Shown: in pieces, positions 44,563-52,740 of the stretch
How the letters are laid out: every line of letters begins with the position of its first letter
How positions within the stretch are numbered: the first letter of the stretch is position 1
Origin: Bradyrhizobium sp. 141
Lineage (GTDB): Bacteria; Pseudomonadota; Alphaproteobacteria; Rhizobiales; Xanthobacteraceae
Direction: 5' to 3'
Assembly: GCF_023074055.1 (NCBI RefSeq)
Contig: NZ_JADPKR010000053.1
Span: 1 to 64,000 of the forward strand
DNA: 64,000 nucleotides
Notes under the pieces: generated by a model
Seen by the model: the letters and a program-made list of their open reading frames with translations, nothing else
The model's database searches: none
What the model was told of the DNA's origin: nothing
Position numbers and translations under genes: made by a program

Positions 44563-45423
44563 CTAGCTCTCCGCGGCCACGGTGTTGCGCAGCACGCCGA
44601 TGCGGCTCGATTCGACCTCGACGACGTCGCCGACTTTCAGCCAGCGCGGCGGATTGAAGCGTGCGCCCGCGCCGGTTGGCGTGCCCGTCACGATCATGTC
44701 GCCGGGCTTCAGCGTGGCAAAGGTGGAGAGATAGGAGATGATGAAATCGAACGGGAACATCAGCCGCTCGGTCGTGTCCTGCTGCCGTACCTCGCCGTTG
44801 ACTCGCGTGGTGATGTCATGAGGTCCGCGCGGGTCGAGCTCGTCGGCCGTGACGATCCACGGGCCGATGCTGCCGGAGCGGTCGAAGTTCTTGCCTTGGG
44901 TGACGTTGAACTTGCCGTGAGGCAGCCAGTCGCGGATCGTGCCCTCGTTGCACAGCGTCATGCCAAAGATGTGCGACCAGGCCTTCTCTCGCGGGATGTG
45001 ACGGCCGCCCTGCCCGATCACGATGACGAGCTCGCCCTCGTAGTCGAGCTGTTCCGAAACCTTCGGCTTCTCCAGCGGCTGGCCGGAACCGGTCATGGAC
45101 GACATGCTGCGCACGAACAGGCTCGGATATTTGGGCAGGTCTGAATCGTCTTTGTATTCGGCGTTGCGCTCGGCATAGTTGACGCCGATGCACCAGAGCT
45201 TTTCCGGCGCCAGCACCGGCGGAAGCAGGACGAGTTCGTCCAGCGCGTAGTCGGGCTTGGCGCCGGCCGTCGCCTCCTGCGCATCGGCGAGCGCGTTGGC
45301 CGCGATCAGGGCGCGCACGTCGGAGAAGTCGCGGCCGATCCGCCTGGTCAGATCGATCACACCGCCTTCGACGGCCGCGCCGTAGCGCGGCTCTCCATCC
45401 ACGAGATAGCTTACGAGGCGCAT
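44563..45423 (-). CDS. Fumarylacetoacetate hydrolase family protein
   Basis: A 286-residue FAH-fold enzyme. It has the LWCIGVNYAERNAEYK region, then LDYEGELVIVIGQGGRHIPRE (metal ligands in YEGEL) and GMTLCNEGTIRDW. It ends with MIVTGTPTGAGARFNPPRWLKVGDVVEVE. It resembles 5-oxo/5-carboxymethyl hydroxymuconate isomerase-decarboxylase or acylpyruvase. The ATG at 45423 has TTGGAGAACACC upstream. Confidence 0.92.
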   Translation of the reverse strand: MRLVSYLVDGEPRYGAAVEGGVIDLTRRIGRDFSDVRALIAANALADAQEATAGAKPDYALDELVLLPPVLAPEKLWCIGVNYAERNAEYKDDSDLPKYPSLFVRSMSSMTGSGQPLEKPKVSEQLDYEGELVIVIGQGGRHIPREKAWSHIFGMTLCNEGTIRDWLPHGKFNVTQGKNFDRSGSIGPWIVTADELDPRGPHDITTRVNGEVRQQDTTERLMFPFDFIISYLSTFATLKPGDMIVTGTPTGAGARFNPPRWLKVGDVVEVESSRIGVLRNTVAAES

Positions 45424-45467
45424 GGTGTTCTCCAATGGTGTTCGGGCAGCGCGGCGGGCGGCGGCGC

Positions 45468-46085
45468 TCAGTCTTTCGATTTCGGGGTCTGGAACACGGT
45501 CTTGAGCGTCACGATCTCGCCGAGCCGGGCGTAACGGGGACCGCCGATGCGGGCGATCGGGTCGAGCGCGGCGGTCTCGACCTTGCCGTCATTCACGAGG
45601 CCGTCGCGGATGTGGAACATCACGACCTCGCCGACGATGAGCCGGCTCCTGGCCTCGCCGAATTCGAGGCACTGCCGGAAGCGGCATTCCATCGCGACCG
45701 GCGCTGCCGCCAGCCGGCGCACCTTGATGAGCTCGCAGGGCAGCGTTTCGAGCCCGAGATGTTCGACCTCGCTGATTTCAGGCGGATGCTCGACCGATGA
45801 ATCGTGCACCGCCGACATCAGCGGCGTATCGGCGATGTGGATCACATATTCCTCGGTATCGAGGATGTTGTGCGCGGTGTCCTTGTAATCGGGGCCCTTG
45901 CGGCCGACGCTGATGGCGAGCATCGGCGGCTTCTGCGAGACGAAGGTGAAGGCGCTGAACGGGGCGAGGTTGAGCACGCCGCTGCGCGACAGGCTGGTCA
46001 CCCAGGCGATCGGACGCGGCACCACGATGCCGGTCATCAGGCGGTAGATGCGCTCGGCGCCGAGCTCGGTGGGATCGATCCGCAT
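45468..46085 (-). CDS. Flavin reductase family protein
   Basis: A 205-residue FMN-binding split-barrel protein of the flavin reductase family. Features: RPIAWVTSLSRSGVLNLAPFSAFTFVSQKPPMLAISVG and MECRFRQCLEFGEARSRLIVGEVV. In this family FMN is bound and reduced by NAD(P)H, often feeding a separate monooxygenase. No monooxygenase gene lies in this operon, although an LLM protein is encoded about 3 kb away in the other direction. Confidence 0.9.
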   Translation of the reverse strand: MRIDPTELGAERIYRLMTGIVVPRPIAWVTSLSRSGVLNLAPFSAFTFVSQKPPMLAISVGRKGPDYKDTAHNILDTEEYVIHIADTPLMSAVHDSSVEHPPEISEVEHLGLETLPCELIKVRRLAAAPVAMECRFRQCLEFGEARSRLIVGEVVMFHIRDGLVNDGKVETAALDPIARIGGPRYARLGEIVTLKTVFQTPKSKD

Positions 46086-46088
46086 GGC

Positions 46089-47054
46089 TCAATTCGCCGT
46101 GATGTTGGCCTTGCGCACGACCGGAATCCACTTGGCGTCCTCGCGCTCGAGATAGGCCTTGAATTCGTCCGGCGTCATCGGCGTGGCTTCGCCGCCGAGT
46201 TTTTCGAATTTGTCGACCACGCTGGGGTCCTTCAGGATCGCGACGAGCGTCTCGTGCAGCTTCTCCACGATCGGCGCCGGCGTGCCCGCGGGCGCGAACA
46301 GGCCGGTGAAGGTCTGGCCGTCGAAATCCTTGTAGCCGAGTTCAGCGAAGGTCGGCACGTCGGGGAGCGACTTCAGGCGGTGCGGGCTGGTGACCGCCAG
46401 CGCACGGAACAGGCCGGCCTTGATGTGCTGGAGGCTGACGGTGAGCTGGTCGAACGCGAACTGCACCTGGCCGCCGAGCAGATCGTTGATCGCAGGCGCA
46501 TTGCCGCGGTAATGCGCGGTGACCCATTGCACCTCGAGGCTGGATTGCATCAGCTCGCTGAGCAGATGGTTGGTGGTGCCGGGACCGGGCGAGGCCATGG
46601 TCAGCTTGCCGGGCTCGCGCTTGGCGAGATCGATAAACTCCTTGAGCGTCGTCGCCTGCACCGACGGATGGACCTCGAGTACCAGCGGCGTCATCGAGAT
46701 CGTCGAGATCGGCAGGAAGTCCTTCTTCCAGTTGTAGGCGTCGCGCTTGTTGATCTCGGTCGCGAACAGCACCGGGCCGTTGGCGCCGACGAACAGCGTG
46801 TAGCCGTCGGGCGCCGATTTCGCGAAGGCCTCGCCCGCGATCATGCCGCCGGCGCCGGCCTTGTTCTCGATGATGAAGGGCTGGCCGAGCTTTTCCTGCA
46901 GCTTGTCGGCGACGATGCGCGCGGCGCTGTCGACATTGCCGCCGGCGGGATAAGGCACGATCAGCTTGACGTTGCGTGCCGGCCATTGCTGGCCCAACGC
47001 GGGCCCCGCCAGCATCGCGGCTGCGGCAGCTATGGCAATCCAGATTAATCTCAT
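46089..47054 (-). CDS. Bug-type tripartite tricarboxylate transporter binding protein
   Basis: A 321-residue periplasmic receptor with a Sec signal (IWIAIAAAAAMLAGPALGQ). Features: WPARNVKLIVPYPAGGNVDSAARIVADKL (Bug family ligand-loop start), IENKAGAGGMIAGEAFAK, DGYTLFVGANGP and LPDVPTFAELGY. GGGAGGTTAAC gives a strong start at 47054. The TctA/TctB membrane genes are not next to it, so it is an orphan receptor. It is the first gene of the IclR-adjacent catabolic operon. Confidence 0.94.
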   Translation of the reverse strand: MRLIWIAIAAAAAMLAGPALGQQWPARNVKLIVPYPAGGNVDSAARIVADKLQEKLGQPFIIENKAGAGGMIAGEAFAKSAPDGYTLFVGANGPVLFATEINKRDAYNWKKDFLPISTISMTPLVLEVHPSVQATTLKEFIDLAKREPGKLTMASPGPGTTNHLLSELMQSSLEVQWVTAHYRGNAPAINDLLGGQVQFAFDQLTVSLQHIKAGLFRALAVTSPHRLKSLPDVPTFAELGYKDFDGQTFTGLFAPAGTPAPIVEKLHETLVAILKDPSVVDKFEKLGGEATPMTPDEFKAYLEREDAKWIPVVRKANITAN

Positions 47055-47173
47055 GTTAACCTCCCGGCGGCGCTTCCAATTTCGTCGAATGGCCTGACGT
47101 CGCGCTGAGGCAACTCGATCGGAGCGCAATCTCCAAAGGCGCGCTTTACCTGTCGAGTGAATTGTGGCGTTCT

Positions 47174-47190
47174 TGTCCATATTATGGACA
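47174..47190. promoter_or_regulatory. Palindrome at the IclR gene, probable IclR operator
   Basis: The perfect inverted repeat TGTCCAT-ATT-ATGGACA lies 120 bases upstream of the Bug gene start in the divergent region. It overlaps the first ATG of the IclR gene, which would suit autoregulation and repression of the divergent operon. Confidence 0.72.
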
Positions 47191-47975
47191 GAACCAGAGT
47201 AGCCCGCAACGCGATGGCACCGCGGCAAGGCGCGCAGGCGATCCGGCGCGCGCTCGCGGTGCTGCGCATTCTCGCCGCAGGCCGCGAGGCCGGTGTGCCA
47301 TTGGCCGACGTCGTGCGCGCGACCGGCCTCGCCCGTCCGACCGTGCATCGCATCGTCCACGTGCTGATCGAGGAAGGCATCGTCGAGTGGAACGAGCGGA
47401 GCGGCCGCTACGCGATCGGCAACCAGGTGCCGGAGCTGGCGCTGGCCCGGCCGCGACCGTCGCGGCTGCTGATTGCCGCCAATCCGTCGCTGCAACGTGC
47501 CTCCACCGAGATCGGCGACACGCTGTTCCTGACGGTGCGCACCGGCAACGACACACTCTGCGTCGATCGCAGGATCGGCGTCTATCCGATCCAGGTACTG
47601 TCGATCGAGATCGGCGCGCGCCGGCCGCTCGGCGTCTCCAGTGCAGGCGTCGCCATCCTTGCCGCGATGCCGGCGCAGGACGCGCGAAAGATCGTCGCAG
47701 CCAACGAAAAGAGGTTCGAGACCTACCAGACCGACGTCGCCGCCGTGATGAGCCATGTCACCACGGCGCGGCGACGAGGCTACAACATGAGAGAGATCGG
47801 CCTCGTGCAGGGCACGAAATCGATCTCGACCTGGATCAAGACCCCGGACGGACAGCCGGCTGCGGCGATCACCGTCTCCGCCGTTCGGACGAGGCTCGGG
47901 CCAAGGCGCGAGCAGGAGGTTGTGGAGATATTGCTGCGGGAGGCGCGGATTATCGAGCAGGCGATCGGGGGATAG
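47184..47975 (+). CDS. IclR family transcriptional regulator
   Basis: A 263-residue regulator with an N-terminal winged helix (IRRALAVLRILAAGREAGVPLADVVRATGLARPTVHRIV, family region) and an effector-binding domain (DTLFLTVRTGNDTLCVDRR, RRPLGVSSAGVAILAAMP). It is divergent from the Bug-led operon and probably controls it in response to a pathway intermediate. The ATG at 47184 lies in an operator-like palindrome, so translation may start at the ATG at 47214 (MAPRQGAQAI) instead. Confidence 0.92.
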   Translation: MDRTRVARNAMAPRQGAQAIRRALAVLRILAAGREAGVPLADVVRATGLARPTVHRIVHVLIEEGIVEWNERSGRYAIGNQVPELALARPRPSRLLIAANPSLQRASTEIGDTLFLTVRTGNDTLCVDRRIGVYPIQVLSIEIGARRPLGVSSAGVAILAAMPAQDARKIVAANEKRFETYQTDVAAVMSHVTTARRRGYNMREIGLVQGTKSISTWIKTPDGQPAAAITVSAVRTRLGPRREQEVVEILLREARIIEQAIGG

Positions 47976-48014
47976 CCCTGCGGATAGAAGTTGGGTGCAC
48001 TCATGCTTCCACGG

Positions 48015-48100
48015 CGTCATGGCCGGGCTTGTCCCGGCCATCCACGCCTTGCCATGCGGTATGAAGAACGTGGATGCCCGGGACAAGCCCGGGCATGACG
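48015..48100. repeat. REP-like palindrome, CCGGGCTTGTCCCG family
   Basis: Third copy of the family at 3596-3682 and 13653-13736. The arms CGTCATGGCCGGGCTTGTCCCGGCCATCCACG and CGTGGATGCCCGGGACAAGCCCGGGCATGACG appear with a 20-base centre. Confidence 0.9.
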
Positions 48101-48187
48101 GCCTCCTGCGGAGAGTCAATGGGCTGACGCCGCGTGCGATTTTATGGCACAACGCCCCCATCGCCGACAGACCCAACGAGGCCACGC

Positions 48188-49483
48188 ATGCCCGCGCCAA
48201 AACCGCCTGCCTTCGAGACCCTGAGCCTGCATGCCGGCCAGCATCCGGACCCCGCGACCGGGGCCCGCGCGGTGCCGATCTACCAGACCACGTCCTACGT
48301 GTTCCAGGACTCCGATCACGCGGCTGCGCTGTTCAATCTCGAACGCGCCGGCCACATCTATACGCGCATCTCCAATCCGACCACCGGCGTGCTGGAGGAG
48401 CGGCTCGCGGCGCTGGAGGGCGGCGTCGGCGCTATCTGCACCGCGAGCGGCATGGCCGCGCTGCATCTGGCGATCGCGACGCTTTTAAATGCCGGCGATC
48501 ACATCGTGGCGTCGAGCTCGCTCTATGGCGGCACCATCAACCTCCTGGCGCACACGCTGCCGCGTTTTGGCATCACCACGACCTTCGTCAAGCCGCGCGA
48601 TCTCCACGCGTTCCGCAGCGCCATCAAGCCGAACACGAAGCTCGTAATCGGCGAGACCATCGGCAATCCGGGGCTGGAGGTGCTGGACATTCCGAAGGTC
48701 GCGGCCATCGCGCATGACGCAAAGATTCCGCTGCTGATCGACAACACCTTTGCCACGCCCTATCTCAGCCGCCCGATCGAGCTTGGTGCCGACATCGTCA
48801 TGCACTCGGCGACCAAATGGATCGGCGGCCATGGCATCGCGATCGGCGGCGCCATCGTCGACGGCGGCCGCTTCGACTGGCGGGCGTCCTCCAAGTTCGC
48901 CGTGCTGACCGAGCCCTATGGCGGCTATCACGGCATCGTCTTCGACGAGCAGTTCGGCACGGCCGCCTTCATCATGCGCGCGCGCACCGAAGGCCTGCGC
49001 GATTTCGGCGCCTGCCTGTCGCCGACCAACGCCTTCCAGCTGCTGCAGGGCGTCGAGACGCTCGGCGTGCGCATGGACCGCCACATGCAGAACACGCACC
49101 TCGTGCTGGAAGCATTGAAGTCCAACAAGGCCGTCGACTGGGTGCTGCATCCCTCGCTGGAGACGCACACGGACTATCAGCTCGCAAAGCAGCTCCTGCC
49201 GCGCGGCGCCGGCTCGATCATCTCCTTCGGCATCAAGGGTGGGCGTCCCGCCGGGCGCAAGTTCATCGAATCCCTGCGCGTGATCAGCCATCTCGCCAAT
49301 GTCGGCGACGCCAAGACGCTGGTGATCCACCCGGCCTCGACGACCCATCAGCAGATGGATGCCGAGCAGCTCAAGGCGGCCGGCATCGGCGAGGAGCTGG
49401 TGCGGCTGTCGGTCGGCATCGAGACCGCGAGCGACATCATCGACGATCTCGCCCAAGCGCTGCGCATCTCGCAAAAGGTTTAA
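48188..49483 (+). CDS. metY: O-acetylhomoserine aminocarboxypropyltransferase/sulfhydrylase
   Basis: A 431-residue PLP enzyme of the Cys/Met metabolism family. Features: FETLSLHAGQHPDPATGARAVPIYQTTSY at the N-terminus, TRISNPTTGVLEERLAALEGG, and the PLP Lys210 in HSATKWIGGHG. It uses O-acetylhomoserine with sulfide to make homocysteine in methionine synthesis. The ATG at 48188 has GAGG upstream. A hydrolase gene starts 3 bases after the stop. Confidence 0.95.
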   Translation: MPAPKPPAFETLSLHAGQHPDPATGARAVPIYQTTSYVFQDSDHAAALFNLERAGHIYTRISNPTTGVLEERLAALEGGVGAICTASGMAALHLAIATLLNAGDHIVASSSLYGGTINLLAHTLPRFGITTTFVKPRDLHAFRSAIKPNTKLVIGETIGNPGLEVLDIPKVAAIAHDAKIPLLIDNTFATPYLSRPIELGADIVMHSATKWIGGHGIAIGGAIVDGGRFDWRASSKFAVLTEPYGGYHGIVFDEQFGTAAFIMRARTEGLRDFGACLSPTNAFQLLQGVETLGVRMDRHMQNTHLVLEALKSNKAVDWVLHPSLETHTDYQLAKQLLPRGAGSIISFGIKGGRPAGRKFIESLRVISHLANVGDAKTLVIHPASTTHQQMDAEQLKAAGIGEELVRLSVGIETASDIIDDLAQALRISQKV

Positions 49484-49486
49484 GCC

Positions 49487-50269
49487 ATGAAGCTCTCCGT
49501 CAACGGCACCGAGGTGTTTGTCGCGACCGGCGGCCGCGACTTCGACAAATCCCTGCCCGCAGTCGCCTTCATCCATGGCGCCGGCTTCGACCATTCGACC
49601 TGGGCGCTGCATACGCGCTGGTTCGCCCATCACGGCTTTGCCGTGCTGGCACCTGATCTCCCCGGTCACGGCCGCTCGGCCGGACCTTCGCTCGGCAGCA
49701 TCGCCGAGATGGCCGACTGGACCGCGGCACTGCTTGATGCGGCGGGAGCTGCGAAGGCGCATCTGATCGGCCATTCCATGGGATCGCTGATCTCACTGGA
49801 GACGGCGGCGCGGCATCCCGACAAGGTGTCCGCGCTGAGCCTGATCGGCACTGCCGCGACCATGACTGTCGGCCCGGATTTGCTGAAGGCAGCCGAGGCC
49901 AACTCGCAGGACGCAAACGACATGGTGTCGATCTGGGGCCTTGGCTTCAACGCGGAGCTCGGCGGCAGTCTCGCGCCGGGCCTGTGGATGCATGGTGGCG
50001 CGCAGGCGGTGCTGAAGGCTTGCGAGCCCGGCGTGCTGTTCAGGGATTTGTCGGCCTGCAATGCCTACGCGAACGCGCTTGCCGCCGCCGCGAGCGTCAA
50101 GGTGCCGACAACGCTGATCCTCGGCGAGCGGGACATGATGACGCCGGCGAAGGCCGGGAAGGCGCTCGCGGCGGCGATCCCGCATGCGAAGACCGTCGTG
50201 GTGCCGGGCGCCGGGCACATGATCATGGCCGAGCACCCTGATGAACTGCTGGCGGCCCTACGGAACTGA
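49487..50269 (+). CDS. Alpha/beta hydrolase
   Basis: A 260-residue alpha/beta hydrolase. The nucleophile Ser97 is in IGHSMGSL, the oxyanion loop is FIHGAGFDHSTW, the Asp is in GERDMMTPA and the His is in PGAGHMIMAEHPD. It is co-transcribed with metY (3-base gap) and probably acts on a small ester or amide. The link to methionine metabolism is suggested by position only. Confidence 0.94.
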   Translation: MKLSVNGTEVFVATGGRDFDKSLPAVAFIHGAGFDHSTWALHTRWFAHHGFAVLAPDLPGHGRSAGPSLGSIAEMADWTAALLDAAGAAKAHLIGHSMGSLISLETAARHPDKVSALSLIGTAATMTVGPDLLKAAEANSQDANDMVSIWGLGFNAELGGSLAPGLWMHGGAQAVLKACEPGVLFRDLSACNAYANALAAAASVKVPTTLILGERDMMTPAKAGKALAAAIPHAKTVVVPGAGHMIMAEHPDELLAALRN

Positions 50270-50337
50270 AAAGGATCAATCCTCCGCGTCATGCGTTGCG
50301 GTCAGATATCCCTATGTCTTCAGAGGGAACTCGACCC

Positions 50338-50796
50338 ATGCCGAGAGAAGAGATCATTCGCAAAGCGAAGCAGGACAAGCGCGCCGGCAAATCGGCAAGC
50401 ACGCAGGCCGGCGAATTCGTCAAGGATGAGATCGACAGAATCCGCAAAGGCAAGCACGGCGCACGCTCGACGAAGCAGGCCATCGCCATCGGCCTCTCCG
50501 AAGCGCGGCGCGCCGGCGTTGATCTGCCGCCGCCGCGCAAGGGGCGAACCAAGAAGGCGACGCGCCGCAGCGCCAAATACGCCTACGAGGTCGGTCAGGG
50601 CAAGCGCACGCCGAAGCGCCGGCCGAAAGTGTCACGCGCCGTCGAAGGCGTGTTGAAGAAGGAGCCGCGCTCGACCGCATCGCGCAGCGCGCTGTCGAAG
50701 CAGGGCAAGCGTGCCGCGAGCCGGCGAACCGCCGCGTCGCGTTCAGCCGCCGCGGCAAAGAAGGCAGCGCGCACCAGGACGCGCCGCAGGGGGTGA
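50338..50796 (+). CDS. DUF6496 domain protein with basic tail
   Basis: A 152-residue protein. A short N-terminal region (residues about 25-60) carries the DUF6496-like pattern GKHGARSTKQAIAIGLSEARRAG. The rest is a Lys/Arg/Ala/Ser-rich tail resembling histone H1-like C-termini (KKAARTRTRRRG). A nucleic-acid-binding role is inferred from composition. GAGGGAAC is the ribosome-binding site of the ATG at 50338. Confidence 0.82.
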   Translation: MPREEIIRKAKQDKRAGKSASTQAGEFVKDEIDRIRKGKHGARSTKQAIAIGLSEARRAGVDLPPPRKGRTKKATRRSAKYAYEVGQGKRTPKRRPKVSRAVEGVLKKEPRSTASRSALSKQGKRAASRRTAASRSAAAAKKAARTRTRRRG

Positions 50797-50817
50797 CGAG
50801 GCTTTATTCCCTGCGGC

Positions 50818-50950
50818 CATCCTTCGAGACGCCCGCTTTAGCGGGCTCCTCAGGATGAGGGCGGAGTTCGCGGCAGCAACTTGACTGGCACCGATGCCGC
50901 TTGGCCTTATCCTGAGGAGGGCGCCCTTCGCGCGCGTCTCGAAGGACGAG
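50818..50950. repeat. Palindromic intergenic element, CATCCTTCGAGACG family
   Basis: CATCCTTCGAGACGCCCGCTTTAGCGGGCTCCTCAGGATG is followed later by CTTATCCTGAGGAGGGCGCC..GCGCGTCTCGAAGGACGAG, inverted copies of one another. Related to 35077-35210. Confidence 0.85.
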
Positions 50951-50965
50951 GCGTGCGCGGACCGA

Positions 50966-51919
50966 TCAGGAGCCCGGCGTCCACTTCCACACGATGTCGG
51001 AAACGCTGACCGGCTTCGGGATCAGGCCGAGCTTTGCGAAGCGATCGGCGACCGCCTGCTGGGTCTTGATCACCTCGGCGTCGAGCGGCACCACACTATA
51101 GGTGGAGCGGTTGACGAAACGCCTGACGGCCTCGATGTCCACGCCGGTAGCCTCGGACTGCGCTTTCGCGACTTCCTCGTGATGCGCATCCGCCCACTTG
51201 CCTTCGGACGCGAAGGCCGTGTTGAGCTTTGCGACCAGTGACGGGTACTTCTCGACGAAATCGGTGTTGGCGATGTAGTAGGCGTTCGGCTTGTGAACAT
51301 CCTTGTCGAACACCAGGACTCGGGCATTCTCCTTCAATTCGGCGAGCGCGAGATAGGGATCCCAGATCGACCAGGCGTCGACCGAGCCCTTCACGAAGGC
51401 CGCTGTCGCATCCGCCGGCGCGAGCGGCGCCGGCGTGATGTCCGACCAGGACAGGCCGGCCTTTTCGAGCGAGGTAACGAGGAGGTTATGCGCGCTCGAT
51501 CCCTTGCCGAAAGCCACGCGCTTGCCATTGAGATCAGCCAGCGTCTTGATTGGCGAGTCCTTGGGCACGATGATCGCCTGGTTGTCGCCTTCGGACTTCA
51601 CGGCCGCGACATAGCGGATCCTGGCGCCTCCGGCCTGCGCGAAGATCGGCGGCGTGTCGCCGACGAAGCCGAAATCGACGCTGCCGACATTGATGGCTTC
51701 CAGCAGCGGCGGGCCGAACTGGAAGTCGATCCACTTGACGTCGATGCCCAGTGGCTTGAAGGCGCTTTCGAGCGTCTGGCGCTGGCGTACCGCCGGGAAG
51801 AACCCGCCCTTCTGCGTGCCGATGCGGATTTCGGTGGGCTTGTCCTCGGCGCGTGCCGGCACGGCGATTACGGTGGCGACGAGCAGCGCTGCGGTGAGGA
51901 TATGTCGTCGTGCATACAT
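50966..51919 (-). CDS. SsuA-like aliphatic sulfonate ABC substrate-binding protein
   Basis: A 317-residue periplasmic binding protein with a Sec signal (ILTAALLVATVIAVPARAED). Features: EIRIGTQKGGFFPAVRQRQTLE, VDFGFVGDTPPIFAQAGG, IIVPKDSPIKTLADLNGKRVAFGKGSSAHNLLV and DAWSIWDPYLALAE, as in SsuA/TauA-type receptors. The permease and ATPase genes are not adjacent. AAAGGACC precedes the ATG. The small gene upstream ends 22 bases away. Confidence 0.93.
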   Translation of the reverse strand: MYARRHILTAALLVATVIAVPARAEDKPTEIRIGTQKGGFFPAVRQRQTLESAFKPLGIDVKWIDFQFGPPLLEAINVGSVDFGFVGDTPPIFAQAGGARIRYVAAVKSEGDNQAIIVPKDSPIKTLADLNGKRVAFGKGSSAHNLLVTSLEKAGLSWSDITPAPLAPADATAAFVKGSVDAWSIWDPYLALAELKENARVLVFDKDVHKPNAYYIANTDFVEKYPSLVAKLNTAFASEGKWADAHHEEVAKAQSEATGVDIEAVRRFVNRSTYSVVPLDAEVIKTQQAVADRFAKLGLIPKPVSVSDIVWKWTPGS

Positions 51920-51941
51920 GTTGCGGTCCTTTGCGTCCGGT

Positions 51942-52163
51942 TCAGTTGGCGAAGAGTGAGGCGGTCGCGCGGCGGCTCCGATCGGCGAACACGGCGCGGG
52001 CAGCACGCTCGGCCTCGCGCGCCGTGCGGAACTGGCGGCCTTCGAGACTGTCGAACAGCCGCTCGGAGGAGAAGAAGCGGAAACCGCGCGCATCTCGCAT
52101 GACGATGCCGGCGGCGCGATCGTGGATCTCGATGATGTAGGCGTTCGACTGGGCTTGGGACAT
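51942..52163 (-). CDS. Small hypothetical protein next to the SsuA-like gene
   Basis: A 73-residue soluble protein (SNAYIIEIHDRAAGIVMRDARGFRFFSSERLFDSLEGRQFRTAREAERAARAVF). It has a mixed alpha/beta appearance and no signal peptide. It is on the same strand and 22 bases upstream of the SsuA-like gene, so a shared operon is likely. I do not recognise a family. The ATG at 52163 has a weak purine-rich site upstream. Confidence 0.72.
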   Translation of the reverse strand: MSQAQSNAYIIEIHDRAAGIVMRDARGFRFFSSERLFDSLEGRQFRTAREAERAARAVFADRSRRATASLFAN

Positions 52164-52490
52164 GGCTGCTCGTTCGCCGATGGCTCGGCGTTCCTGTTAG
52201 GGAGTTCTTGGTGCTGGGAGTTGCTAGGAGGCGGTCAGCAACAACAACAGGCGCCCGTCGCCGCCGAGAAACAGCGCCGCGTCATGCACGCATGCATGTC
52301 ATCGGGATTGCGCTGGTGATCGGTTCTCATATCGCGGCTTCGGGCTCGAGGAGCAGTCTCAACGCTCCGAATATCGAGCGGTTGGCTCGATTGGTCAATG
52401 AAATGGCTATCCATATTTGTCGTGAGCGCGCTGGGGCGCTTCTCTCGCAGCAAACGCCGACAGCCAGATTCATCTCGCGCGGCGCTCCCG

Positions 52491-52640
52491 TTCCCTTCTC
52501 CCCTTGTGGGAGAAGGTGGCGCGAAGCGCCGGATGAGGGGTATCTGTCCGCGTGCAACACTTTTCGTGAGGGAGATACCCCTCACCCGTCTCGCCGCTTC
52601 GCGACGAGCCACCCTCTCCCACAAGGGGAGAGGGAAAGAA
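52491..52640. repeat. Composite palindromic element, CTCCCCTTGTGGGAGA family
   Basis: The arms TTCCCTTCTCCCCTTGTGGGAGAAGG and CTCCCACAAGGGGAGAGGG, with inner CGCGAAGCGCCGGATGAGGGGTATCT and ATACCCCTCACCCGTCTCGCC blocks. On the opposite strand it matches 60543-60693. The 52164-52740 gap has no coding gene I can support. Confidence 0.85.
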
Positions 52641-52740
52641 GTGCGTGTAACTGGAGAGAGTTCGTGGGCACGGCGCAAGTGCGCCTTTGCCCACCCTACG
52701 ATTCTTTTCGTGAGGAGAGAGACCCCTCACTCAAGAAAGG

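Noticed and set aside
48101..48187. Possible SAM-II-type riboswitch upstream of the O-acetylhomoserine sulfhydrylase
   Set aside because: The 87-base leader does not show the conserved SAM-II pseudoknot sequence that I would expect, so I do not call it.
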